A stretch of 64,000 nucleotides of DNA, taken from positions 248,001-312,000 of the forward strand of contig CAVTIX010000009.1 of assembly GCA_963734725.1 (NCBI GenBank). The letters are read 5' to 3'. This stretch comes from DASXKD01 sp963734725. GTDB taxonomy: Bacteria; Actinomycetota; Actinomycetes; Streptosporangiales; Streptosporangiaceae. The notes beneath the pieces are model-generated. The model saw only the letters and a program-made list of their open reading frames with translations, was not told the DNA's origin and ran no database searches. Below are positions 56,584 through 64,000 of this stretch, piece after piece. Made by a program: the position numbers and the translations under genes. How positions within the stretch are numbered: the stretch's first letter is position 1; the number at the start of each line of letters is the position of its first letter.

Positions 56584-58689
56584 GTGAGGAGGTGGGTGCG
56601 GGTTCTGCGGCTGACCCACTCCACCGACGCTGAGGCTCACCGGGTGGAGATCGTGGTCGAGGTGCCGGGGCTGGCGCGGCGGACCGCAGCCGCCCGGTTC
56701 CCGTTCGCCATACCGCCCCAGGATCAGGAGCTGCTCCGCTGGTACTTCGAGACCTACCGGGATGGGCCTGCCGACGCGGTGACCCGGCTGCGGGCCCGGC
56801 GGGCCGAGCGGCTGCTCGGCGACCTGGGCGGGCGGCTGTTCCGGGCGGTGTTTGACGCCAGCCACAACACTCGCTTGTTGTGGGCAGCGGTGGAGCCAGG
56901 GCTGGCCGGGTTCCGGGTGGAGATCGTCACCGATGTGGCCGGGGCCACCGCCCTGCCTTGGGAGGCCATGACCGACCCCAAAACTAGCCAGCTGCTGGCG
57001 CTGAGCGCGGCGGCGATGGTGCGGGCGCACCCGCAAGCCGCCCTCGCGCCCCGCCTGCCCCAGGATCAGATCCCGGTGCGGGTGTTGCTGGTGATCAGCC
57101 GCCCCGGCGTGATCGACGTGCCCTACCGGTCGGTCGCGCACCACCTCGCCCGCCTGAAAGAAACCAACAGCGGGTCCCTCCAGCTCGATGTGCTGCGCCC
57201 CCCGACATTCGGCCAGCTGACCCAGGCGCTGCAGGCAGCCCTGGGCCGCGGCGCCCCATACCAGGTGCTGCACTTCGACGGCCACGGGGTCTGGGGCGAC
57301 GCCGACCATGAGGAATGGCTCGCAACGGTGATCCCGGCAGCGGCGGGCGGGGAGGCGGGCCGCTGGCTGGCCTCACCGGGGCGCCCCGGCACTCACGGAT
57401 ACCTGCTGTTCGAAAACCCCCAGCTGGCCGACAACGTGCAGCTCGTGGACGGGCCTACTCTGGGGAATTTGCTCGTAGATAGCGGCGTGCCGCTGCTGAC
57501 CCTCAACGCCTGCCGGTCCGCCCCCGCCGGCACGCCACCCGCGGCCGCGGCGGGAGCGGCCGATCTGCACCAGCAGGTCCGGGCCTACGGGTCGCTGGCC
57601 CAGGAGGTGATGGACACCGGCGTGGCCGGGGTGCTCGCCATGCGGTATGACATCTACGTCCCTACCGCGGCCCAGTTCATCGCCGGCCTGTACGCTGGGC
57701 TGCTCCAGGGCCGGTCGTTTGGCACCGCCGTTCGCGCCGCCCGCCAAAGCCTCGCCGCCGCCCCGCCCGATGCGACCGGCGTCACGTTGCGGGACTGGCT
57801 GGTCCCGGTCGCCTACGAAGCCGCCCCAATCCACCTGACCAGCGCCCCAACCACCAGCGACCACACCGTTGCTAGGACCAGCCCACCGGCAGACGGGGCC
57901 AACGGCCGGGGCCCAGGCAGCGCCCTGCCCGCCCGGCCCGGCCCGGGGCTCTACGGCCGCGACGACATGCTGCTGGCCCTCGACCGGGCCTTCGACACCC
58001 AGCCCCTTGTACTGCTACACGGCCAGGCCGGTATCGGCAAAACCGCCACTGCGGCCGAGTTCGCCCGCTGGTACACCCTCACCAGCGGCATCCAAGGACC
58101 CGCCATCTACACCCCGCTGACCCAGCACCCCACCGCCGCCGCCCTAGCCACCCAGCTGACGGCCGCCCTGACCAAATACACCGGCACATCACGGTCGCTG
58201 GCACAGGAGAACCTGACCGGTGCACAGGCCCTCCAACTGACCGGGCAGCTCCTGCGGCAGATACCACTGCTGTGGATCCTCGACAACCTCGGGCAACAGC
58301 CCGGCCACCCCAGCCGGGCCCCCGAGCCGACCCCGGCGGGCCGACAAGAACTGCTCACGCTACTGCGGTCGGCCCGGGACACCAAAGCCAAACTGCTGCT
58401 CCTCTCTCGCGACGACCAGCAGGCCTGGCTCGGGGACCTGCCCGCCCGGCTGCACCTGCCACCCCTGCCCCCAGCGGAGCGCAACCTGCTCGTGAATGCG
58501 ATCGCCGCCAAACAGGGCGTCCATCTGACCAGCCTGGGCGCCACCTCGCCCGCCCTGCGCGCCATCGGCGGCAACCCAGCAAAGATCATTGAACTGACCG
58601 AAAAGGCGCTCCGCGCCGGAGCTACCACCAGCACCGAACTCGCGACATATATGACCGAGGCAGCAGCCGCCGCTCAGCAAGTAACGTGA
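56584..58689 (+). CDS. CHAT protease-NTPase protein without TPR
   Basis: This 701-aa protein has the N-terminal module (LLRWYFETYRDGPADAVTRL) and a CHAT domain with the catalytic His234 in VLHFDGHGVW and Cys310 in TLNACRSAP. GVLAMRYDIYVPTAAQFI is conserved with the other copies. The NTPase has GRDDMLLALDRAFDT, Walker A GQAGIGKTATAAEF (Lys486), Walker B LLWILDNLGQQ and LLLLSRDDQQAWLGDLP. It ends after the winged-helix region (NPAKIIELTEKALRAGATT) with no TPR repeats, so it would need another ligand sensor, perhaps the 309-aa neighbour. The first codon is GTG at 56584; GTG at 56596, just after AGGAGG, is an alternative. Both CHAT genes in this locus are uninterrupted. Confidence 0.88.
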   Translation: MRRWVRVLRLTHSTDAEAHRVEIVVEVPGLARRTAAARFPFAIPPQDQELLRWYFETYRDGPADAVTRLRARRAERLLGDLGGRLFRAVFDASHNTRLLWAAVEPGLAGFRVEIVTDVAGATALPWEAMTDPKTSQLLALSAAAMVRAHPQAALAPRLPQDQIPVRVLLVISRPGVIDVPYRSVAHHLARLKETNSGSLQLDVLRPPTFGQLTQALQAALGRGAPYQVLHFDGHGVWGDADHEEWLATVIPAAAGGEAGRWLASPGRPGTHGYLLFENPQLADNVQLVDGPTLGNLLVDSGVPLLTLNACRSAPAGTPPAAAAGAADLHQQVRAYGSLAQEVMDTGVAGVLAMRYDIYVPTAAQFIAGLYAGLLQGRSFGTAVRAARQSLAAAPPDATGVTLRDWLVPVAYEAAPIHLTSAPTTSDHTVARTSPPADGANGRGPGSALPARPGPGLYGRDDMLLALDRAFDTQPLVLLHGQAGIGKTATAAEFARWYTLTSGIQGPAIYTPLTQHPTAAALATQLTAALTKYTGTSRSLAQENLTGAQALQLTGQLLRQIPLLWILDNLGQQPGHPSRAPEPTPAGRQELLTLLRSARDTKAKLLLLSRDDQQAWLGDLPARLHLPPLPPAERNLLVNAIAAKQGVHLTSLGATSPALRAIGGNPAKIIELTEKALRAGATTSTELATYMTEAAAAAQQVT

Positions 58690-58725
58690 CGCCGGGGAAC
58701 CGCGGGCGGACCCGGCCAGCCAGAA

Positions 58726-59060
58726 GTGTGCCAATTGCCAACAACAATCGCCTTGTCCTACCTGACAGATTTGGCACGCCGTCCCGTGGCCGTAGCGGCG
58801 TCCGGCTGAGGAATGATCACCCACAGGGTGCCCGGCAGGCTACAGCTGGCGGGCAGGTGCGGTGGGGTTATATAAGCGGCCTGCCGTCGTGACTTACCTC
58901 AAGGTCCGCTGCGCCCCCGAGCCCGGATTCCGAGTGAGCGACCGGCTCCCGCTGCTTCTGGCTACTACAGCCAGCCGGGGCGGATGCCCTGCTACACAAC
59001 GTGAGCACGGCAGAGGTTCCCCGAGCGATCGCAGGCACGCCTAACGCCGAATATTTGCCT
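58726..59060 (+). repeat. Dispersed repeat, long copy G (about 330 bp)
   Basis: The copy begins GTGTGCCAATTGCCAACAAC and ATCGCCTTGTCCTACCTGAC, and runs to ATCGCAGGCACGCCTAACGC. It aligns with 42589-42920 throughout (GGTGCCCGGCAGGCTACAGC, TTATATAAGCGGCCTGCCGT, CCTCAAGGTCCGCTGCGCCC). It starts 37 bp after the CHAT operon stop. Confidence 0.88.
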
Positions 59061-59410
59061 GCGGTAATTTCATGGCTTGTTCGGTTGTGTGCGTGCAGAT
59101 CGTTCGTTATGGTGCGCCCGCATGGCTCGTCATGGCCCGCCTCCCGTCGCTGGGCTGCGGGCCCCTGCGCGATGAGCTGGCGGGCCCAGCGCATACGCCT
59201 GGCGGCAGTGTCGGGATTGTCGCCGAACTCCTGTGCCATCCGGCCGGCGCAGCCGCGGATGCCGAACTGCTGCACGGTACGGATAATTGCGGTAGCCACC
59301 ATGTCAGCAGTCGGGGCGTCGGACGGTTGCAGCCCCGAGGCGAACAAAGCCACGCAGCGCGCACCGCGCATGTTCATCTGGGTCAAGGCGATCTGGGTAG
59401 CGGTAGGCAT
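58868..59410 (-). CDS. Conserved small actinomycete protein, C-terminus derived from a repeat
   Basis: ATG at 59410 opens a 180-aa frame. The first 85 residues (GARCVALFASGLQPSDAPTA, DMVATAIIRTVQQFGIRGCA, GRMAQEFGDNPDTAARRMRW) form a helical unit that I recognise as a recurring actinomycete hypothetical, normally ending soon after RQLI. The remaining residues from about 110 onward are encoded by the antisense of dispersed repeat G. The stop is therefore probably displaced by the repeat. Function unknown. Confidence 0.6.
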   Translation of the reverse strand: MPTATQIALTQMNMRGARCVALFASGLQPSDAPTADMVATAIIRTVQQFGIRGCAGRMAQEFGDNPDTAARRMRWARQLIAQGPAAQRREAGHDEPCGRTITNDLHAHNRTSHEITAGKYSALGVPAIARGTSAVLTLCSRASAPAGCSSQKQREPVAHSESGLGGAADLEVSHDGRPLI

Positions 59411-59468
59411 CTCACACCATCCGGTTCTTCTCGTGTCCCGGGTCAGGCTGCGGGCAGCGGGTCGCCGG

Positions 59469-59627
59469 TCATGGCCGCGGCCGATTCTCGCGTTTACGGG
59501 CGGCGGGCCTGACGATCATGGCCGACCGGGCTCGCCGGGACCCGCGCACGCGGCGCTGCCGGTCCTGCTCAGCCGCCAGCTCATCGGCGTCGGTGTCGAG
59601 GAACAGCTCTTTGAACATCGGGTGCAT
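59469..59627 (-). CDS. Small conserved protein, 52 aa
   Basis: ATG at 59627 has the strong SD GAGGAGGGAC at good spacing. The product starts MHPMFKELFLDTDADELAAE and continues QDRQRRVRGSRRARSAM, ending RKRENRPRP. An acidic helix is followed by a very basic tail, as in small actinomycete proteins that lie near hypotheticals of this kind. It ends 58 bp before the next minus gene start (59410), so the two probably form an operon. Confidence 0.7.
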   Translation of the reverse strand: MHPMFKELFLDTDADELAAEQDRQRRVRGSRRARSAMIVRPAARKRENRPRP

Positions 59628-59752
59628 GATGTCCCTCCTCAGGTGGGCGGCGGGCCGCGCGGTCGCCGGTGTTCGTTTCTAGGGCTGTCCGGATGCTGCG
59701 GTAGGCAGGCAGCTCACCTGGTTCCTGCGCGCCATGGCCGGTGGTGGCCAGC

Positions 59753-60391
59753 TCAGCCGGTGCTGCCGCGGACGCCGGGGCCGGGCGCAATGACCCGCAC
59801 GGTCAAGAACTCGGTCGAGCCCGGGGCGGTGCAGGTAACGGAGTCCCACAGCGCATGGTCGGCCTGGGTCTGGCCGGGTGGGTAGACCAGGAGATCGGAG
59901 GCAGTGCGCTTGCTGGCCGCGGGGCAGTCCCCGGTGATGACGTCGCTGTATCCCAACGATGCGTACCCCGTCCCGCCCGGGGCTACCGTGACCGTGTGTG
60001 CTGGCACGGCATGGTCCCATACTGCCGGGCTGCCGAGCTGTCGGCCACTGCTGGAGATGGCCGAAACTCCCGGGAATCCACGCAGGGTGCAGGTGTGGTG
60101 GCTCAGGTTCGTGAACTCCAGCGGCACATATGCCGTCCCAGCGGCCCCCTCACCTTGGTCGGCGGCCACCCAAACGCCCAGGTCGCCTGCAGTGCAAGCC
60201 GGGACGCTCGCAGCCGCCAGCGCCACGGTAGTAGCCGGCCTGTGGCTACTGGAGTTGTGAATGACCGGGTAGCCGCCGGCGAATGAGTGAGCGGTAGTCG
60301 CCGATGCCTGGCTGGTCAGCACGCTGGCGCCCAGGCTTGCCGCCAGCGCGGCGGCTGTCGTGAAGGCAAAGACCTTCCCTCGAATCTTCAT
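59753..60391 (-). CDS. Secreted DUF4232 protein
   Basis: ATG at 60391 gives 212 aa with a signal peptide (KVFAFTTAAALAASLGASVL). The mature part has the DUF4232 pattern: PACTAGDLGVWVAADQGEGA, AAGTAYVPLEFTNLSHHTCT, LRGFPGVSAISSSGRQLG and a final LWDSVTCTAPGS. Paired cysteines (CTAGD/HHTCTLRG and DCPAA/VTCTAP) suggest disulfides in a beta-sandwich outside the cell. Function unknown; common in actinomycetes. Confidence 0.85.
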   Translation of the reverse strand: MKIRGKVFAFTTAAALAASLGASVLTSQASATTAHSFAGGYPVIHNSSSHRPATTVALAAASVPACTAGDLGVWVAADQGEGAAGTAYVPLEFTNLSHHTCTLRGFPGVSAISSSGRQLGSPAVWDHAVPAHTVTVAPGGTGYASLGYSDVITGDCPAASKRTASDLLVYPPGQTQADHALWDSVTCTAPGSTEFLTVRVIAPGPGVRGSTG

Positions 60392-60869
60392 TTCTGTGTC
60401 CTCCTCAGGTAGCGCGATGGTCCAGGTCTTGTGCGTCGGTTGATCCCGATCATGGCCCGGCCTGCTTACGAGCCGCTTACTAGCCGCTTACAGCCATTTC
60501 GGGAACGCTCGGGGCTGATTTGTTTGCGGTCGGTGTTCTGCGGCGCGTGCGCGGCGTCGGCTTTCGCCGGGAGCTGCGATCTGGCCGCAGTCAACGTGCA
60601 GGGTCGCGCGGCGATGTAAGGCGATGACTCCAGAACAAGAAGGTGTCCACGAAGCCACTGACCTGGCCCACGCAGCCGAGCGGGACAAGCCAGTCGCCGC
60701 GGCGCTCCTAACGGGTGCGTGGTGCGCGAGGGTCACACCTGAGGTTAAGCACGAGGTTTAACCTGGGGCACTGACTGCGTCCTAGCAGGCAGACAGGGGT
60801 ATCGCATCTACCTGTGTCGTGCCGCCTCCTTCTATAGTGGGCTGGACTGGCCCGGGGAGTTAGCCGACG
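60392..60869. other. Intergenic with probable SARP promoter region
   Basis: About 480 bp. The 3' part contains AT-richer sequence near 60740-60845 (GAGGTTTAACCTG, TTCTATAGTGGGCTGG) and the SD GGGGAG before 60870. TATAGT at 60834 is a candidate -10 for the regulator. No gene is seen. Confidence 0.4.
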
Positions 60870-63800
60870 GTGGCGGTACAGTTCGCGATTTTGGGCCCGG
60901 TGGAGGTGACCGCCGGGGGACAGCGGCTGGGTATCGGCGGGCAACGGGCGCGGGCGGTGCTGGCCCGGTTGATCGTGGCGGCCAATCGCGTGGTGGATGC
61001 GGAGGCGCTGGCCGGTGAGCTGTGGCCGGATCTGGAGTCCGGCCGCGCGGCGGCGGTGTTGCAGGTGCGGGTGGCTGAGCTGCGCCGGGTGTTCCGCCAG
61101 GCGGGGGCAGCTGATCGGCTGGTCACCCGGGCCGGGGGGTATGTGCTGGTGGCCGATTCCAAGGAGGTGGATGCAGCCCGGTTTGACCAGTTCGCCGCCA
61201 AGGGGCGGGCGCTGCTGGCCGCTGGGGATGCGGCGGGCGCAGCGGGGTGCCTGGCGCAGGGGCTCGAGTTGTGGCGCGGGCCGCCGTTGGCCAATGTCGG
61301 GGACCTGGCATGGGCGCGGGCAGAGGCGGCCCGGCTGGATGAGGCACGGCTAGCCGCGGTGGAGTGCCACGTGCAGGCCCGCCTGGACTGCGGGGATGCT
61401 AGCGAGCTGATCGCCGAGCTGGAGACGCTGACTGCCGATCATCCGCTGCGGGAACGGCTGTGGGCGCTGCGGATGCTGGCGCTGTACCGGTGCGGCCGCC
61501 AAGCCGAAGCGCTGGCGGTGTACCAGCAGTTGCGCGTCATCTTGGTCGAGGAGCTGGGCATCGAGCCCGCCACCGACCTGCGCGAGCTGCACCAGCAGAT
61601 CCTGGCCCAAGACCCGGCGCTGGCCCTGGCCACCCGGGGGCTGGCGGCATCGGTGCTGGCGGCGCGGCCCGTAGTGATACCGCGGGAGCTGCCTGCGGAT
61701 GTGGCGGGGTTCACAGGCCGGGAGGTCGAGCTGGCTGAACTGGACTTCCTGCTACCGGCCGCCGGCCAGGAGCCTGGCGCCGCGCCGGGGCCAGTGGTGA
61801 TCTCGGCGCTGGCCGGGACGGCGGGGGTGGGCAAGACAACGCTCGCGGTGCGGTGGGCGCACCGGGTCGCCGGGCAGTTTCCGGACGGGCAGCTATATGT
61901 GAACCTGCGCGGCTACGACCCCGGCCAGCCCGTGATGCCCAGCGAGGCGCTGGCCCGGTTCTTGCGGGCACTGGGAGTCGCCGACGTCGATATCCCGCTG
62001 GAGGAAGCCGAACGTGCCGCCCGGTACCGGTCGCTGGTGGCCACCAAACGGCTGCTAGTGGTGCTGGACAATGCCGTTACCGAAGACCAGGTGCGGCCGC
62101 TGCTACCCGGCGGTGGCTCGGTGATGGTGGTAGTGACCAGCCGCGATTCGCTGCCCGGGCTGGTCGCCGTCGACGGCGCACACCGCCTCGATCTTGATCT
62201 GTTGCCCCAGGACGAGGCGGTGGCGCTGCTCAGTGCCCTCATAGGCAGGCGCGCCGGCGCCGACCGGGCAGCCACCGAGGCGTTGGCCAGGCTGTGCGCC
62301 CGGCTGCCACTGGCGTTGCGGGTGGCCGCCGAGCTGGCCGCCGCCCGCCCGGGGGCGCCGCTGACGGAGCTGGTCGCCGAGCTGGCCAGTGAGAGAACCC
62401 GGCTAGAGCTGCTTGATGCCGGCGGCGACGCGCGGGGCGCCGTGGCCAGCGTGTTCTCCTGGTCCTACAACCATCTCCCGGCCGATGCGGCCCAATTGTT
62501 CCGGTTGCTGGGCACCCATCCCGGCGCGGACTGGGACTTGTACGCGGCCGCCGCACTCACTGGCAGCACGAGCCTCACCCAGGCACGCCGGACCCTGGTC
62601 GGGCTCGCCCGGGCACATCTGGTCCAGCCTGCCGCCGCTGGCCGCTACCAGATGCACGACCTGCTGCGCGCCTACGCTGCCAGCCTGGCGACCACCGGCG
62701 ATAGCGACGAGGCCCGTCAGGCGGCGCTGACCCGGTTGTTCGACTACTACTTGGCCACCTGCGCGACCGCGACGGACTGCCTGAGTCCGGGTGACCGCAC
62801 GTGGCGGCCAGATCCGCCGCGCACCGCGACACCTACGCCACACCTAAGTGACCCAGCTGCCGCCCAGGCCTGGCTGGACGCCGAATTGCCGGCGCTGGTT
62901 AAGGTCGCTGAGTACACCGAGGGCCATGGCTGGCCAGGTCACACCGGCCGCCTGGGCGCCACGCTCCACACCTACGTAAACAGCACCGGGCACTTCATCG
63001 AGGGCATCATCGTCGGCAGGCACGCGCTGGATGCCGCCCGAGGTAGCGGTGACCGTGCCGCACAGGCCGCCGCGCTGAGGAGGCTAGGCAACTACCACTG
63101 CCACCAAGGGCACCTAGAGCAGGGCACCGGCTGCCTACGGGAGGCTATTGCCCTTGCCCGCGACCTCGGTGACCGGTTTGCCCAAGCCCACGCGCACTTT
63201 CACCTGGCAGTAGCGCAGCTTTTTCAGGGACGCTACCAGCACAGCGCCCGCAGCTTCCGCCAGGCTCTCGAGCTGTTTCGCAAGCTGGGCGACCAGCCCG
63301 GTGAGTCCGAAGCCCTAAGTGGCCTGGGCCAAACCTGTCTGTGGCAGGGCCGTTATCAACAGGCCGCCAGCCAGCTGCGACAGGGACTCGCGGTGGCCAG
63401 GCAGGCCGGTCACCGGCACGGTGCGGCCGAAGCGCTGTGCAACCTCGGCGAGGCCTGCTGGTGGCTAGGCGAGTACGAGCAGGCCATCGGCTACGCGCAG
63501 GAGGCCCTCACCACCTCGCGCGAGATTGGCTACCGCGTCGGTGAGGCCGACGCGATGATCACGCTGGGCCGAGTTCGCCACCGGCAGGGCCAGCATGACC
63601 AGGCGCTGACCCTCCAGCGCCAGGCGCTGGCTTTGTACCAAGAGTTTGGCGACCGCCAATTCCAAGCCACGGCAGTCAACGACACTGGGGAAGTCCTGTT
63701 CGCTATCGGCCAGTACACCCAGGCCCGCGACTGTTTCGCCACTGCGCTCGCCCTCGCCCGCCAGTCCGGCAACCCGCGGGAACGGGGCCGCGCCCTCAAC

Positions 63801-64000
63801 GAGCTCGGAGAGGTCTGCCACCAGCAAGGGCACCATGACGAGGCCGCCGGATACCACCAAGAAGCGCTTTCTCTCTACGAGGAAATCGGCGACCGCGGCG
63901 GCCAAGCCGAGGCGCTCAATGGTGCCGGGGAAACATTCCTCGCCGCAGGGCGGACCGATCAGGCCCGCGCCTGCCACGCGGCCGCGCTGACCCTGACTCG
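60870..64000 (+). CDS. SARP-family regulator with NB-ARC and TPR domains (runs off the window)
   Basis: GTG at 60870 opens a frame that continues to the window edge without a stop (over 1040 aa). The N-terminus is an OmpR-type winged helix (FAILGPVEVTAGGQRLGIGG, ANRVVDAEALAGELWP) followed by the bacterial transcriptional activator domain (WALRMLALYRCGRQAEALAV, YQQLRVILVEELGIEP). Then comes an NB-ARC with FTGREVELAELDF, Walker A AGTAGVGKTTLAVRWA, LLVVLDNAVTEDQV and VTSRDSLPGLV. Many TPR repeats follow (ALSGLGQTCLWQGRYQQAAS, GEALCNLGEACWW-like units). This is the AfsR/SARP type that activates antibiotic or developmental genes. Its target cluster may lie beyond the window. Confidence 0.9.
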   Translation, partial: MAVQFAILGPVEVTAGGQRLGIGGQRARAVLARLIVAANRVVDAEALAGELWPDLESGRAAAVLQVRVAELRRVFRQAGAADRLVTRAGGYVLVADSKEVDAARFDQFAAKGRALLAAGDAAGAAGCLAQGLELWRGPPLANVGDLAWARAEAARLDEARLAAVECHVQARLDCGDASELIAELETLTADHPLRERLWALRMLALYRCGRQAEALAVYQQLRVILVEELGIEPATDLRELHQQILAQDPALALATRGLAASVLAARPVVIPRELPADVAGFTGREVELAELDFLLPAAGQEPGAAPGPVVISALAGTAGVGKTTLAVRWAHRVAGQFPDGQLYVNLRGYDPGQPVMPSEALARFLRALGVADVDIPLEEAERAARYRSLVATKRLLVVLDNAVTEDQVRPLLPGGGSVMVVVTSRDSLPGLVAVDGAHRLDLDLLPQDEAVALLSALIGRRAGADRAATEALARLCARLPLALRVAAELAAARPGAPLTELVAELASERTRLELLDAGGDARGAVASVFSWSYNHLPADAAQLFRLLGTHPGADWDLYAAAALTGSTSLTQARRTLVGLARAHLVQPAAAGRYQMHDLLRAYAASLATTGDSDEARQAALTRLFDYYLATCATATDCLSPGDRTWRPDPPRTATPTPHLSDPAAAQAWLDAELPALVKVAEYTEGHGWPGHTGRLGATLHTYVNSTGHFIEGIIVGRHALDAARGSGDRAAQAAALRRLGNYHCHQGHLEQGTGCLREAIALARDLGDRFAQAHAHFHLAVAQLFQGRYQHSARSFRQALELFRKLGDQPGESEALSGLGQTCLWQGRYQQAASQLRQGLAVARQAGHRHGAAEALCNLGEACWWLGEYEQAIGYAQEALTTSREIGYRVGEADAMITLGRVRHRQGQHDQALTLQRQALALYQEFGDRQFQATAVNDTGEVLFAIGQYTQARDCFATALALARQSGNPRERGRALNELGEVCHQQGHHDEAAGYHQEALSLYEEIGDRGGQAEALNGAGETFLAAGRTDQARACHAAALTLT

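Overview
The window is very GC-rich and uses GTG/TTG starts with strong Shine-Dalgarno (SD) sequences. It carries families typical of actinomycetes: mycothiol-dependent DinB-like proteins, a deazaflavin (F420)-type reductase, a SARP regulator, and DUF4232 and DUF4242 proteins. It is most likely chromosomal DNA of a filamentous actinomycete (Streptomyces, Streptosporangiales or Actinospica-like). No taxon can be fixed from the sequence alone. Much of the window is an accessory region full of insertion sequences, dispersed repeats and decayed genes.

Left part (1-15 kb). The end of a secreted protein gene is followed by an IS3-family element whose orfA is split by a group II intron with its own maturase. 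I can place both splice junctions. A decayed IS1182-like element abuts it with a 5-bp gap. Then come a DinB-like gene, a small conserved gene, an N-terminally truncated TauE/SafE exporter, a phospholipase C-like phosphoesterase and a PepSY-like secreted protein. An intact IS1182-family element with a 5-bp target duplication sits in remnants of a CHAT-type gene.

CHAT array (12.5-25 kb). Two tandem units of about 4.8 kb lie side by side. Each has a CHAT protease-NTPase-TPR gene on the minus strand. Divergently transcribed from it are a small protein gene (about 66 aa) and, overlapping by ATGA, a three-helix membrane protein gene. Both large genes and one small gene carry frameshifts; the membrane protein genes stay open. 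An intact relative (51.7-55.4 kb) is followed by an unknown 309-aa gene and a second, TPR-less CHAT-NTPase gene on the same strand. These loci look like NTP-dependent conflict or immunity modules and are the best candidates for an undescribed system.

Middle (25-37 kb). A membrane-anchored P-loop protein has 17 nearly identical 34-aa SEL1-type repeats. A 3' fragment of a tRNA-Ser gene suggests an old integration site. A 14-aa-repeat protein follows whose DNA repeats vary only at synonymous positions. There are also a frameshifted transposase, a two-gene TPR/membrane operon, IS110 and WD40 remnants, an integrase fragment bracketed by inverted repeats of about 90 bp, and a small possible nuclease.

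Right part (37-64 kb). This is more ordinary: an ECF sigma factor with an overlapping DinB-like gene, an MFS exporter, a RibD/DHFR-like reductase, an F420-type reductase, a secreted Cys-pair repeat protein, a cupredoxin-fold protein lacking copper ligands, a LuxR-type STAND regulator, the 51.7-58.7 kb CHAT operon, DUF4232 and small conserved genes, and a SARP-NB-ARC-TPR regulator running off the end. A repeat family of up to about 330 bp recurs at least seven times, often next to CHAT genes and remnants.
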